From Flavobacterium flavigenum (GTDB taxonomy: Bacteria > Bacteroidota > Bacteroidia > Flavobacteriales > Flavobacteriaceae): 64,000 bases of DNA. Under the pieces are notes generated by a model. It searched no databases. It was not told the origin of the DNA and was given only the letters and a program-made list of their open reading frames with translations. Below are positions 9,083-20,808 of this stretch, one piece after another; within the stretch, counting starts at the first letter, position 1, and the number at the start of each line of letters is the position of its first letter. Location of the stretch: NCBI RefSeq assembly GCF_027111255.2, contig NZ_CP114285.2, forward strand, positions 868,001-932,000. The letters are read 5' to 3'. The position numbers and the translations under genes were made by a program.

Positions 9083-12000
9083 TTAAAGGGTTAGATTAAA
9101 ACCAAATAAGTATGTTTTAGGCAATGGCAAATTACGTGTTCCGGAGTTTGCAGAATAAACTTCGGGATCAATACGGTTTCCGGCTGCACTCCAATACCAG
9201 ATATTGTTTACCTGGAAAGTAAATTTTGCTGATTCCATTTTGATTTTGTTTGCGAAAATCTTTGGAAGACTATAACCTAATGAAATGTTTCTAAGTTTGA
9301 TATAATCTCCATCTACCACATTCACATCCGAATTTCTCCATTGGCTGCTGATTGTCCCGGCATAACTTCTAATGTTTTCTGCAAAATCTACATACAAACG
9401 TGTGTTGCCATTTGGATTTGCATCTGTATAACGATCTGAAATCCCTGAAAGGTTTACTGCATCTGTACTCATGTCGATAGTCTCTTTGCGCATTACGTTA
9501 CCTCCGGAGAAAACAAACAGCATATTCAAATCGAATCCCTTATATGAGAATCGCTGTGAAAATGAACCTGTATAAGTTGGGGTTAAACTTCCCATTTTTA
9601 CCAATGCATTTGGATTAGAAACTGTTTTTATACTCGTTGATACCGGGTTTCCATTAGCATCAAAAGTGATTGATGGATTTCCATTTTCATCCAGAACATA
9701 TGGGTATCCATTAGTTGTACCTCCATATTTATAAGCATACAGGGTATTGAACACATCTCCATCAAAAAAGTAATTTGATGGCGCACTGACATAAACTGAT
9801 GAAGATGATTGTGCTCTGGTAACTTTATCAATTGTAGTTTTGTTGTAACCAAAAACTACATTAGAATTAATACGGAAATTACCATTATTAAACCATTCAG
9901 AACCAACAGTAAATTCAACCCCTCTGTTTAATAAAGCACCAGCATTGATCCTTCGGCTTGTTGCCCCAACGGTAGGGTCTAAATCAGTTGTTACTAATAA
10001 ATCACTGCTTAGTTTACGATACACATCAATACTACCTGTCAGTTTATGTTTTAATACAGTATAATCTAAACCTAAATTGGTTATTTGTGTTTTTTCCCAT
10101 CTTAACATTGGGTTAGGCTGAGATGTAATATTTATATACTGTAGAGACTGATATAAATTGTCGTTTCTTCTTGTAGCTGTTACGTAAGGTGTTGTACTTT
10201 GATCGACATTTCCACTTACACCATAAGTAGCCCTGAATTTAAGCATGTTAACCCATTTTACTTCTTTCATGAAGTCTTCATTACTAATATTCCACCCTAA
10301 ACCTGCAGACCATAATGGACGGTTTTTATATTTAGAATCTACTCCAAATAAATCTGCACGATCCACGCGGTAACTTCCTGTTACGTTATATTTAGATAAA
10401 TAAGTATAACCTGCTGTACTGAAAACAGAAAAGAAGTGATGTAAAACTTCCGTTTGTGATCTTGACAAAGCTCCTAAAGTAGCGTTACTCCCATAAATAT
10501 AACTAGGAACTCCTGTTTGGCTAAGTGAAAGGTTATTCAATGTAGCAGAAGTAAGTGTAACCGGATCGTAACCATATCGTATTTGTTCAATACCTCTTGG
10601 AACAAAAGTTTCGCGCATTTCAAAACCGGCAACTGCATTAAAAGAATGCTTCCCTTCACTAAAATCCTGACTAAAATCTAACTGATTTCTAAAAGAATAG
10701 TTACTTGCCTGACTGCTCCATTGTTTGTATCGCCCTCCTGCAGAAAAACCATCTACATAAGTGTAGACATTTGTAGTTGGGTTATATCCTGTCAAGGCAT
10801 TGATGGCATAACGCATTCTGTATGAGTCAACGGCATAATATTGATCGTTATCATTTTTTCGTAATTCATATTGAAATTGTGTATTAAAGCTCAACCCTTT
10901 CCATATCTTAGCACGAAGGTTTGTAAAAGCTCTTAAACTTAATGAGTTTTCATGTGTGATACCTTCATTAAGTGCATCCAATACGTTAAAATTCACTGAT
11001 TTAAAACCACTTAAACTGTTTATTTTTGCAGCCATAGCCGGGTTAATAACACTACTACCGGTAAAACCATCTTTAATACCTACAAACTGTGATAATACGC
11101 GGTCTCCGTTATCATCTGTAATACGTTCGTATCTTTTTTGAATATTATAATTACCGAAATCAAAATCAGTAACATCATCGTTGCTATAGGTAGCATTTAC
11201 TCCGAAAGTTGCATTTAACCAGTTGTTTACCTGAAAGCTGCTTTTAGCATAAAGATTAAACGCCTGACTTGTGTTGTTTACGATACGATTATCTGCGGCG
11301 TCATAATTTAATGACACATACGTATTTTGTTTAGTGGTACTTCCTGAAAATGCTAAATTGTAACGTTGTCTGAATTCATTTTGCCATACATTATCACGAT
11401 AATCTTTTATATAATCGTTCTTTCTCCACTGACCAATAGTTGTATTATAATCTGCATTGCTTATTTTTCCGTCTTCTAAGTCCCTGTTAAGCTGGTATAG
11501 AGGGCTGTAATATTTTGGGCTGCTGCTTCCAATATCCCCATAAGCGTTGAACATCGTAGCTGTATTGGCAAATCTGGCTCTTTCCCTGTTGTACACAGCT
11601 TGTTCAAAATCAATTAAATCGCTTGTTGAAGCATAATTCATGTCTTTAATATCAGGTTTGGTATTAATAAAGAAATCAGAATTTATGCTCACTTTTAATT
11701 TACCATTTCCTTTTTTGGTAGTCAAAACAATAATACCGTTTGCCGCTCTTGAACCATAAATAGAACCGGCTGCAGCATCTTTAAGCACGTTTACACTTTC
11801 AATATCATAAGGATTTATCTGATCAAGAGTCAATTCCGTTGGCAGACCATCTATAACCAAAAGCGGACTATAACCAACTTCTCCAACAGAAAAAGTACCA
11901 ATACCTCTTAATATTGGCGTATCAGCCGAAGCTCCGGTTGGATTTTTCTGAAACATCAAACCCGCAACACGTCCCTCAAGGGCAGATGCTAAATTGGTGT

Positions 12001-12727
12001 TGATATTTTCGTTTAATACCTTTTCATCTACTTTAGTAATAGCACCTGTAGAATGACTTCTGGTAAGTGTTTGAAAACCTGTTACTACTACGTCTTTCAT
12101 AACAGAGATTTTATCCTCAACAACAAGCGTTAATTCAGTGCGACCGCTAATAGCAAAAGATTTTTTTTCAATAGTTAGTCCAGAACACTCTAATATAGCG
12201 TCCAAAGGTGCATTATCAAAAGAAAAGCTACCGTCAAAATCGGTAATACTATGTTTATTTGTACCGAAAATTGTAACATTAACTCCCGGAAACGGCTCAT
12301 TTTTACTATTTAATACTTTTCCTTGTATTCTTCCGGATCCGTTTCCCCGCTCCTCTTCTTTTTCTTTTGTTGCGGTTATTACTATGGTCTGATTGGTAAG
12401 TGAGTATTTTAAATTTTGTGCACTAAAAATTTGATTCAGTGTTTCTTTTAAACCAGAATTCTTAACATTAATTGTTACCGGTTTTGAATCTTTTAGTAAT
12501 TTCTGCGTATAAAAAACTTCATAATTAGCCTGTTTTGCTACTTCTTTAAGAACTTTATCCAGTGGTGCGTCCTTAAAATTAATGGTAACATTTTGTGCAT
12601 GGCTTGTAAAACTGCAAAGCAGCATTACCAAAACACTCAACATCAGGGAATAATCAGAAAAATTTAGCCTGGAAATTTTTTCTCTGAGTTTTTTGTAAGG
12701 TTTTTTTGGTTGTAAATTAAATTTCAT
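9083..12727 (-). CDS. SusC/RagA TonB-dependent transporter with STN signalling domain
   Basis: A 1214-residue outer-membrane porin. I chose the ATG that begins MKFNLQPKK over the in-frame one 75 nt upstream, because a signal helix (LMLSVLVMLLCSFTSHAQ) follows and the upstream part looks like leader sequence. Domain order: secretin/TonB N-terminal STN domain (about 46-118), CarboxypepD-regulatory-like domain (about 135-215), TonB plug (about 225-350), then a large barrel ending in LFGFNLTL. The STN domain is the part that contacts an inner-membrane FecR, and fecR and an ECF sigma gene lie immediately upstream. This is a self-regulated uptake system. Confidence 0.93.
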   Translation of the reverse strand: MKFNLQPKKPYKKLREKISRLNFSDYSLMLSVLVMLLCSFTSHAQNVTINFKDAPLDKVLKEVAKQANYEVFYTQKLLKDSKPVTINVKNSGLKETLNQIFSAQNLKYSLTNQTIVITATKEKEEERGNGSGRIQGKVLNSKNEPFPGVNVTIFGTNKHSITDFDGSFSFDNAPLDAILECSGLTIEKKSFAISGRTELTLVVEDKISVMKDVVVTGFQTLTRSHSTGAITKVDEKVLNENINTNLASALEGRVAGLMFQKNPTGASADTPILRGIGTFSVGEVGYSPLLVIDGLPTELTLDQINPYDIESVNVLKDAAAGSIYGSRAANGIIVLTTKKGNGKLKVSINSDFFINTKPDIKDMNYASTSDLIDFEQAVYNRERARFANTATMFNAYGDIGSSSPKYYSPLYQLNRDLEDGKISNADYNTTIGQWRKNDYIKDYRDNVWQNEFRQRYNLAFSGSTTKQNTYVSLNYDAADNRIVNNTSQAFNLYAKSSFQVNNWLNATFGVNATYSNDDVTDFDFGNYNIQKRYERITDDNGDRVLSQFVGIKDGFTGSSVINPAMAAKINSLSGFKSVNFNVLDALNEGITHENSLSLRAFTNLRAKIWKGLSFNTQFQYELRKNDNDQYYAVDSYRMRYAINALTGYNPTTNVYTYVDGFSAGGRYKQWSSQASNYSFRNQLDFSQDFSEGKHSFNAVAGFEMRETFVPRGIEQIRYGYDPVTLTSATLNNLSLSQTGVPSYIYGSNATLGALSRSQTEVLHHFFSVFSTAGYTYLSKYNVTGSYRVDRADLFGVDSKYKNRPLWSAGLGWNISNEDFMKEVKWVNMLKFRATYGVSGNVDQSTTPYVTATRRNDNLYQSLQYINITSQPNPMLRWEKTQITNLGLDYTVLKHKLTGSIDVYRKLSSDLLVTTDLDPTVGATSRRINAGALLNRGVEFTVGSEWFNNGNFRINSNVVFGYNKTTIDKVTRAQSSSSVYVSAPSNYFFDGDVFNTLYAYKYGGTTNGYPYVLDENGNPSITFDANGNPVSTSIKTVSNPNALVKMGSLTPTYTGSFSQRFSYKGFDLNMLFVFSGGNVMRKETIDMSTDAVNLSGISDRYTDANPNGNTRLYVDFAENIRSYAGTISSQWRNSDVNVVDGDYIKLRNISLGYSLPKIFANKIKMESAKFTFQVNNIWYWSAAGNRIDPEVYSANSGTRNLPLPKTYLFGFNLTL

Positions 12728-12790
12728 ACATTTACATTTAGTTATAGTTAAACAATAGTGGACACTTATATTGGCTATACACCTATTAAC

Positions 12791-12819
12791 AACCAGAAGC
12801 ATCGCAACTGCCTCTGGTT
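12791..12819. repeat. Inverted repeat in the fecR-susC gap
   Basis: AACCAGA and TCTGGTT flank a 15-nt centre. The T-run follows on the plus strand only, so it is not a terminator for the minus-strand operon. It may form a hairpin in the susC leader. Confidence 0.4.
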
Positions 12820-12861
12820 TTTTAGTTTATATAATCACAACATAATCCGTTACATTTAAAA

Positions 12862-14010
12862 TCATGGATACACAATAATCGTTTTTCCTTCGACCTTAAA
12901 TTTTATATTACTAAGCTCAAGCACTTTTAATACTTCAGACAAATTTTTATTCATAAATGTACCTCCGTTAAACCTCACGTCTGAAACATCGCCACGGTAC
13001 TCAACTTTAATTCCGTACCAGCGTTCCAATTGTTTCATTACCGCTTTCAGGTCGGCATCATCAAATTTGAAGCGGCCATTTTTCCATGCAATAGCTGCTT
13101 CTGTATCCACTTTTCGAATGGTAATCCTGCTAATATTAGCAGACACATTAGATTGTTCTCCAGGCTTTAAGATTGCTTTTTGATTTTTAGAAGTAACTGC
13201 TACACTTCCTTCCAGTAATGTTGTTTTTACAGATGGTTCATTATGGTAAGCATGAACATTAAAATGAGTTCCCAGAACCTCTATAGACTGGGTATCTGAT
13301 TTTACGATAAAAGGCTTATCTTTATTTTTGGCTACTTCAAAATAAGCCTCCCCTTCTAATTCTACGATTCTTTCTTTACCATTAAAACGGGTTGGATATT
13401 TAATAGAAGAAACGGTGTTTAGATAAACTTTGGTTCCATCTGCCAAAACAATATTATATTGCCCTCCTGTTGGCGTTGAAAGTGTATTGAACGAATTAGC
13501 ATCAGCTTTTGAAACATCAGCATCAGGATTTATGGTATAAGTAATAACCCCGTTAGCATCCATTTTGATTGTAACTTCTTCTTTTTCTCCTTCGTGGGCA
13601 ATAGTATCTTTTGCAGAAATATCAGACAGAACAATTTGTTTTCCGTTCGAAAGTGTTAAAATCCCTCTGTTACCTCCAGGGGCAATGTCCTTTGGTTTTT
13701 CAGCAACCTCAATAATTTGTTCTTTTGGTTTTGTAAAATAAAATATTCCTGTACCCAGCAATAAAACTATGGATGCTGCAGCAGCATATTTATAAAACTG
13801 ATTTTTATTTTTTTCCGGACTGATGTTTTTGTCAATAGCTTTCCATGCGTCATCCAGATTTATATCCTTGATATCCGTTTGATAGTTATTTTGAACTTTC
13901 GCAAAATAAGCCCTATTGGCTGCAGATTGATTGTACCATAAATCAAAAACGGATTCTTCTTCGGGGGTAAGAGTATTATGTATTTTCTTTATGATCAGTT
14001 TAAATTCCAT
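12862..14010 (-). CDS. FecR-family anti-sigma factor
   Basis: A 382-residue inner-membrane regulator. The cytoplasmic N-terminus (1-72) has the short helical anti-sigma segment (LTPEEESVFDLWYNQSAANRA). One transmembrane helix lies at about 75-92. A periplasmic FecR domain (about 175-275) and a DUF4974 C-terminal domain (about 310-380) follow. FecR proteins hold an ECF sigma factor inactive until the STN domain of a loaded SusC/TonB receptor signals. The sigma gene lies upstream and the SusC with an STN domain downstream, so the circuit is complete. Confidence 0.93.
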   Translation of the reverse strand: MEFKLIIKKIHNTLTPEEESVFDLWYNQSAANRAYFAKVQNNYQTDIKDINLDDAWKAIDKNISPEKNKNQFYKYAAAASIVLLLGTGIFYFTKPKEQIIEVAEKPKDIAPGGNRGILTLSNGKQIVLSDISAKDTIAHEGEKEEVTIKMDANGVITYTINPDADVSKADANSFNTLSTPTGGQYNIVLADGTKVYLNTVSSIKYPTRFNGKERIVELEGEAYFEVAKNKDKPFIVKSDTQSIEVLGTHFNVHAYHNEPSVKTTLLEGSVAVTSKNQKAILKPGEQSNVSANISRITIRKVDTEAAIAWKNGRFKFDDADLKAVMKQLERWYGIKVEYRGDVSDVRFNGGTFMNKNLSEVLKVLELSNIKFKVEGKTIIVYP

Positions 14011-14147
14011 TTTCAGAATCTCTTTAAATTAACAATTACCTGATGTAATTTATAACTAAGACAACCGAAACTAAAGAATGGGTGACAAAAGTTTAAGAAA
14101 AAGTGAAGAAAAAATTAAATTTAACAACAAACTAGGTAACTTTCTTA

Positions 14148-14708
14148 CTAATGAAGGGATAATAATGCTAATATAATAACCAATGATTCACTGATTTTTA
14201 CCTTTGCTCTCTTAAGCTGCGTTTTTACAGTGTTTACAGAAATACCCATTTCATCGGCGATTTCTTCGTATTTATAATTTTCAATAAATTTAAGTTTGAA
14301 AACCTGCTGCATACTTTCCGGAAAAGTTTCTATAATCTTTAAAATATGATGGTAAAGAATTGTTTTCTCTTCTTCAGAAATCAAATCCAAATCTTCTTCT
14401 AAAACCAGCATTGAATTTAAATCAATTACATTTAAATCATCCGTTATTTTCACCGATTTCAGATAATTCAAGCATTTGTTGCGTACCATTGCATACAGGT
14501 AAGCTTTAAGAGAAGTTTTTATTTCAATGTTTTTTGCATTTTCCCATAACGAAATAAATACTTCCTGCACAGCATCTTCACTTGCTTCCTGATCGAATAA
14601 AAAATTGTTGGCATAGATAACCAGCCCTTTATAAAAATGGTTAAATACATTTTTGTAAACGGATTTATTTTGATTTTGAAGTTCTTTTAAGACAATATCT
14701 ATTTCCAA
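14148..14708 (-). CDS. ECF RNA polymerase sigma factor (FecI-like)
   Basis: A 186-residue sigma-70 family protein with only regions 2 and 4. Region 2 has SEDAVQEVFISLWENA (about 43-58). Region 4 has YEEIADEMGISVNTVKTQLKRA (about 148-169), the -35-reading helix-turn-helix. The size matches the ECF class of Bacteroidetes that pairs with FecR. It is the first gene of the unit and has a consensus housekeeping promoter just upstream. The sigma factor would then drive susC and the genes after it. Confidence 0.92.
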   Translation of the reverse strand: MEIDIVLKELQNQNKSVYKNVFNHFYKGLVIYANNFLFDQEASEDAVQEVFISLWENAKNIEIKTSLKAYLYAMVRNKCLNYLKSVKITDDLNVIDLNSMLVLEEDLDLISEEEKTILYHHILKIIETFPESMQQVFKLKFIENYKYEEIADEMGISVNTVKTQLKRAKVKISESLVIILALLSLH

Positions 14709-14742
14709 AGTAAGTATAAAAAAGCAAATAGGCTACAAAAAA

Positions 14743-14773
14743 CAAATCTATGTATTTTTAATTTTTCAGCAAA
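14743..14773 (-). promoter_or_regulatory. Housekeeping promoter of the ECF sigma gene
   Basis: Read on the minus strand: a -33 element TTTG, a spacer of exactly 19 nt, then the -7 element TAGATTTG. This fits the Bacteroidetes sigma-ABfr consensus (TTTG, N19, TAnnTTTG) and leaves about 35 nt to the start codon. Confidence 0.75.
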
Positions 14774-15014
14774 TATGTATTGAATTTCTTTGAATAATCA
14801 CAAAAAAGGCCGTTATATTTCCTTATTATTTTGAATATAAAAAAAATATAACATTAAAATTATAATAAAAAAACAATATTAGTACTTCTCTTACTATGCA
14901 AATAATGTTCTTTAATACTATTTATCTGAATGATATTTCTATCTATTACTAATGTACGAATATAATTAGGAACAACGTTTGTAAAACACTTCCATTTTAC
15001 TATTAGGATTAAAC

Positions 15015-15050
15015 TAAAAAAGGAGCCATGATCAGGCCCCTTTTATTTTT
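15015..15050 (-). terminator. Rho-independent terminator of katG
   Basis: On the minus strand an AAAGGGGCC arm and a GGCTCCTTTT arm enclose a TGATCAT loop, followed by a T-run. It begins 16 nt after the katG stop. Confidence 0.75.
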
Positions 15051-15065
15051 TAACTTAACATGAAT

Positions 15066-17708
<2,643 letters not shown>

Positions 17709-18767
17709 ATGAGCGATATAGCACACCGATTTCCTGAAAATCCAATATTAATGCCTAAAGATCTGAAATCAAGCACCCCTGATTTACAAATTATCAGTCT
17801 TTTAAATCCGGGTGTTTTTGTATTTGAAAACAAAACATGGCTCCTGGTACGAGTGGCTGAGAGTATTTCGCAAAAAGAAGGTGTTATTTTTTTTCCTGTA
17901 ATTAATGAATTAGGAAAAGTAGAAATTATTGAAATCCCTCTGAATGATCCTGATCTTGTAGCTACCGACGCCCGTATTGTTCAATATAAAGGCCTGGATT
18001 ATTTGACTACGCTTTCACATTTACGTATTCTGTGTAGTGATGATGGTATACATTTTTATGAACCTGAAGGTTATAGTTCTTTATTTGGTTTAGGTACGCT
18101 TGAACAATTTGGTATAGAAGATGCCCGTGTGAGCAAACTGGAAGATACTTACTATATTACCTACACCGCTGTTTCTTCCAATGGAGTTGGCGTTGGATTG
18201 CGTACCACAAAGGACTGGATAAAATATGAAACAAAAGGCATGATATTTCCTCCGCATAATAAAGATTGTGCCATTTTTGAAGAAAAAATAAATGGCAAAT
18301 TTTATGCGTTGCATCGCCCGTCAAGCCCACAAATTGGAGGTAATTTTATTTGGTTAGCCGAATCTTCTGACGGTGTGCATTGGGGAAACCATCAGTTTCT
18401 CGTTGGAACCAGAAAAGGACTTTGGGACAGTGCCAGAGTTGGTGCAGGTGCAGCGCCAATAAAAACAGATAAAGGCTGGCTCGAGATATATCACGGAGCA
18501 AATGCAGAACACCAATATTGCCTGGGAGCTTTTTTAATGGATCTAAATGATCCTTCAAAAGTAATTGCCCGAACATTAGAACCAATTATGATGCCTCAGG
18601 AAAATTATGAACTAAGCGGTTTTTTTGGCTATGTGGTTTTTACTAACGGGCATCTTGTAGAAGGAGACAAACTTACTATGTATTATGGAGCGGCTGATGA
18701 ATTTGTCTGTGGGGCTCATTTTTCTATTGCTGAAATTTTATCTTGCCTGGTTAACGAATCCTTATAA
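17709..18767 (+). CDS. GH130-like glycoside phosphorylase/hydrolase
   Basis: A 352-residue cytoplasmic protein (no signal peptide) with a five-bladed beta-propeller pattern of the GH130 / beta-1,4-mannooligosaccharide phosphorylase group. Family-like motifs are FGIEDARV (the Asp is the expected proton donor region), NKDCAIF and WLEIYHGA. Known members phosphorolyse or hydrolyse beta-mannosides; the exact substrate cannot be read here. It stands alone on the plus strand with no other mannan genes nearby. The start at ATG 17709 fits the start of the conserved domain (RFPENPIL). Confidence 0.8.
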   Translation: MSDIAHRFPENPILMPKDLKSSTPDLQIISLLNPGVFVFENKTWLLVRVAESISQKEGVIFFPVINELGKVEIIEIPLNDPDLVATDARIVQYKGLDYLTTLSHLRILCSDDGIHFYEPEGYSSLFGLGTLEQFGIEDARVSKLEDTYYITYTAVSSNGVGVGLRTTKDWIKYETKGMIFPPHNKDCAIFEEKINGKFYALHRPSSPQIGGNFIWLAESSDGVHWGNHQFLVGTRKGLWDSARVGAGAAPIKTDKGWLEIYHGANAEHQYCLGAFLMDLNDPSKVIARTLEPIMMPQENYELSGFFGYVVFTNGHLVEGDKLTMYYGAADEFVCGAHFSIAEILSCLVNESL

Positions 18768-18864
18768 TCTTTATTACTCACTTAATTATTAATCGAATAG
18801 TTTCAAAAAAATAAAACCCGCAAAATAATTTACAGGCTTTTAAAACTAATAAGGTTAAAGTGTT

Positions 18865-19218
18865 TTATTTTTCTTTATTCTTAGCAGGCTTAACATCGAC
18901 GCTGTCTTTTCTTACTCCTGAAGAGCTTGTATATACAGATCCATCATTAGGGTCAGGACCAGGTCCGCTCCCAGTACCAGCACTGCTGGCATTTGGGTTG
19001 TTTGTACCGGTATTAACTTTTGAGGCATTACTTCCTGCTGCATTAGCTCCATTACTTTTATCGATGTTTGTGGTATCTGAAATTATGCCTGATGTATCAA
19101 CTGTAGTCTTATGTGTATCGATTTCATCGCTGTACCCGTCCTGATTATTTTTACAGGAAGAAAATATTCCCATCATAATAAGTAATAATAGGATTTTTGA
19201 ATTGAATAGTGTTTTCAT
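18865..19218 (-). CDS. Small low-complexity lipoprotein, unknown function
   Basis: A 117-residue protein. The N-terminus is a lipoprotein signal with lipobox GIFSSC (Cys at about 22). The rest is disordered-looking: rich in Ser, Thr, Gly, Asn and Asp, with a SAGTGSGPGPDPNDG stretch and a charged tail KPAKNKEK. No domain recognised. Such tails are common in Flavobacterium stress-related lipoproteins, but I cannot assign a role. It converges with the GH130-type gene. Confidence 0.6.
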   Translation of the reverse strand: MKTLFNSKILLLLIMMGIFSSCKNNQDGYSDEIDTHKTTVDTSGIISDTTNIDKSNGANAAGSNASKVNTGTNNPNASSAGTGSGPGPDPNDGSVYTSSSGVRKDSVDVKPAKNKEK

Positions 19219-19351
19219 AATATTGATTTTAAAGCTTAAAATTCAAATTTAAATGATGAAACAGTGAATTTTTTACATAATTATTCTTTTATCTTACAGA
19301 ACTAAATATTATATATCATTACTTTAAAAAACAATCATATAAATTAAAAAA

Positions 19352-19386
19352 AATCATAAAAAAACTCCATTACAAAATAATGGAGT
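19352..19386 (-). terminator. Rho-independent terminator of the dioxygenase gene
   Basis: A perfect 9-bp stem, ACTCCATTA and TAATGGAGT, with a CAAAA loop. On the minus strand it is followed by seven T. It marks the left edge of the siderophore locus. Confidence 0.85.
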
Positions 19387-19425
19387 ATGGAAGTGTAATG
19401 AGTTTATGGTATTGACAACCTACAT

Positions 19426-20550
19426 CTAAATTTCATCCAGATCAAATATTTTCCCTAAGTGTTCTTCCATAATAAAATAAGGATTATTGGTCTGTGTAAC
19501 CGATCTGATGTGAATAAGACTTGTTTTACTCATCATTCTGAGCATCTGCCTGCGTTCACATTTTATGATTTCACCATTTTCTATACGCTGGCCGGCAACA
19601 AAAGCACTTCGTCCATGCGCGCACAAATGATTGTTTACAAAAATAAGATCTCCTGAGTTAGGAATGTAATCATTATTAATCAGCGTTTTTGCTTCGTCCC
19701 AAAAATCCATTAAGTTATTAAGAGCTTCAGATGACTGTCCTGCATTTTCATTAAATATTTGCTCAGCAGCATCGAATCGAATAAAAGGGAGTTCCCTATT
19801 GCCATACAAAACAGAAGCTAGAGGTGCAGAATCTGAAGTATCTTCATCTTCATAATTGGCATCTTTTGGACACTGATAAATAGGTTCAAATAGCTTTTCC
19901 ATCACAGTATTGACCTCTCCGTGTGAGCGAATTGAATACAAAGTTGATGGCACTCTTTCTTCATTTCTCAGATAAAGAAAACTTAAAAAATCGGCCTGAT
20001 GTGATAAAAAAGCGTCTTCGGTATGTACAAATAAATCGGTTTTAGAGCCTGATCCGGTCTGTGTCATAGACATATTTTCATCCGGAATTACAGCATGTAA
20101 AAGTCCTCCACCTTTTCTCTGGGCATAATACTGAACAGGTTTTGAAGGCACAGCTCCGTGCAGTAACGAACAGATAAAACCATATTTGTTTAACTTTCCG
20201 TAATCTGCTCCCTGCCAGTTAGGAGGTGTAGGCCCTAAATCTTCCTGATCGACTTCTAAAAGTCCTTTAAAGACAATCGCACCATATTGTTCAGCTGAAA
20301 AATCGGTTCCAAACTGACTCAGGATCCGGGTTATTCGTTCTGGCAATAATTGAAAAGCATGGAGATGAAGAGACGATATATATTCAGGGTTTTCATAATT
20401 GCCAAATGCTTTCACTAAAAGGCTGCCCACATTTGATAAAATATTTCTCTCCTGAGGTGTTATTTCTATTATTAAAGGCTTTGTAGGAATATCAAAAGAC
20501 AATGGCTGATCAGTAGGTCTTTCAATTGAAATAATTGATTGTGATTTCAT
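19426..20550 (-). CDS. Fe(II)/2-oxoglutarate dioxygenase, clavaminate-synthase-like; candidate L-lysine hydroxylase (KDO type)
   Basis: A 374-residue protein of the TauD/clavaminate synthase superfamily. The iron site is His176-Thr-Glu178 (HxE rather than HxD) with distal His312 in NNHLCAHGRSAF. HxE is shared by the amino-acid hydroxylases VioC and AsnO and by lysine hydroxylases known from Flavobacterium and Chitinophaga. Arg333-Arg334 lies at the usual distance for the 2-oxoglutarate carboxylate. It stands divergently 258 nt from the siderophore operon, whose second gene is a lysine-type decarboxylase, so hydroxylation of lysine before decarboxylation is a reasonable inference. Family and iron ligands are visible in the sequence; the substrate is not. 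Confidence 0.8.
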   Translation of the reverse strand: MKSQSIISIERPTDQPLSFDIPTKPLIIEITPQERNILSNVGSLLVKAFGNYENPEYISSLHLHAFQLLPERITRILSQFGTDFSAEQYGAIVFKGLLEVDQEDLGPTPPNWQGADYGKLNKYGFICSLLHGAVPSKPVQYYAQRKGGGLLHAVIPDENMSMTQTGSGSKTDLFVHTEDAFLSHQADFLSFLYLRNEERVPSTLYSIRSHGEVNTVMEKLFEPIYQCPKDANYEDEDTSDSAPLASVLYGNRELPFIRFDAAEQIFNENAGQSSEALNNLMDFWDEAKTLINNDYIPNSGDLIFVNNHLCAHGRSAFVAGQRIENGEIIKCERRQMLRMMSKTSLIHIRSVTQTNNPYFIMEEHLGKIFDLDEI

Positions 20551-20711
20551 TTTTTAATCCGTTTTTAGGTTATTAAAATACAATTGAAACATTAAACACA
20601 ATGCATTAAAAATAAGTATTATATGAAATTAATCTGAGATAATAATTTTATTTATGTACGGGCATTCGTATAAAATTTTTCACATTTATTTTTTTTATTC
20701 ATTTTAATTTA

Positions 20712-20776
20712 TACATTTGTTTTTACTTAGTCTAAATAAGATTTACTTACAAATATATTTTTAATTAATCTAAATA
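20712..20776 (+). promoter_or_regulatory. Promoter and candidate iron operator of the siderophore operon
   Basis: A -7 element TACATTTG (20712-20719) is followed at the expected +1 by the palindrome TTAGTCTAA (20728-20736), then a second copy of TCTAAATAA near 20769-20777. The same half-site recurs at the receptor/PepSY promoters. A clear -33 element is not seen. Binding downstream of or over +1 suggests repression. Confidence 0.5.
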
Positions 20777-20808
20777 ACAATAAATTTCTTGGAAAAATTT
20801 AAAAAAAT

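Larger units (their letters stand above)
14709..15065. other. Intergenic region between ECF sigma gene and katG
   Basis: Some 357 nt of AT-rich DNA. It holds the ECF promoter at one end and the katG terminator at the other. I see no gene or repeat in the middle. Confidence 0.6.

Noticed and set aside
9628..9852. A 74-residue open frame inside susC
   Set aside because: It lies in another frame of a well-supported gene and has no features.
12728..12802. Extended N-terminus of SusC
   Set aside because: The added residues (rich in Cys and polar residues) precede the real signal helix; the ATG at 12727 gives a sensible protein.
12791..12819. Terminator between fecR and susC
   Set aside because: The T-run lies on the plus strand, opposite to the direction of the operon.
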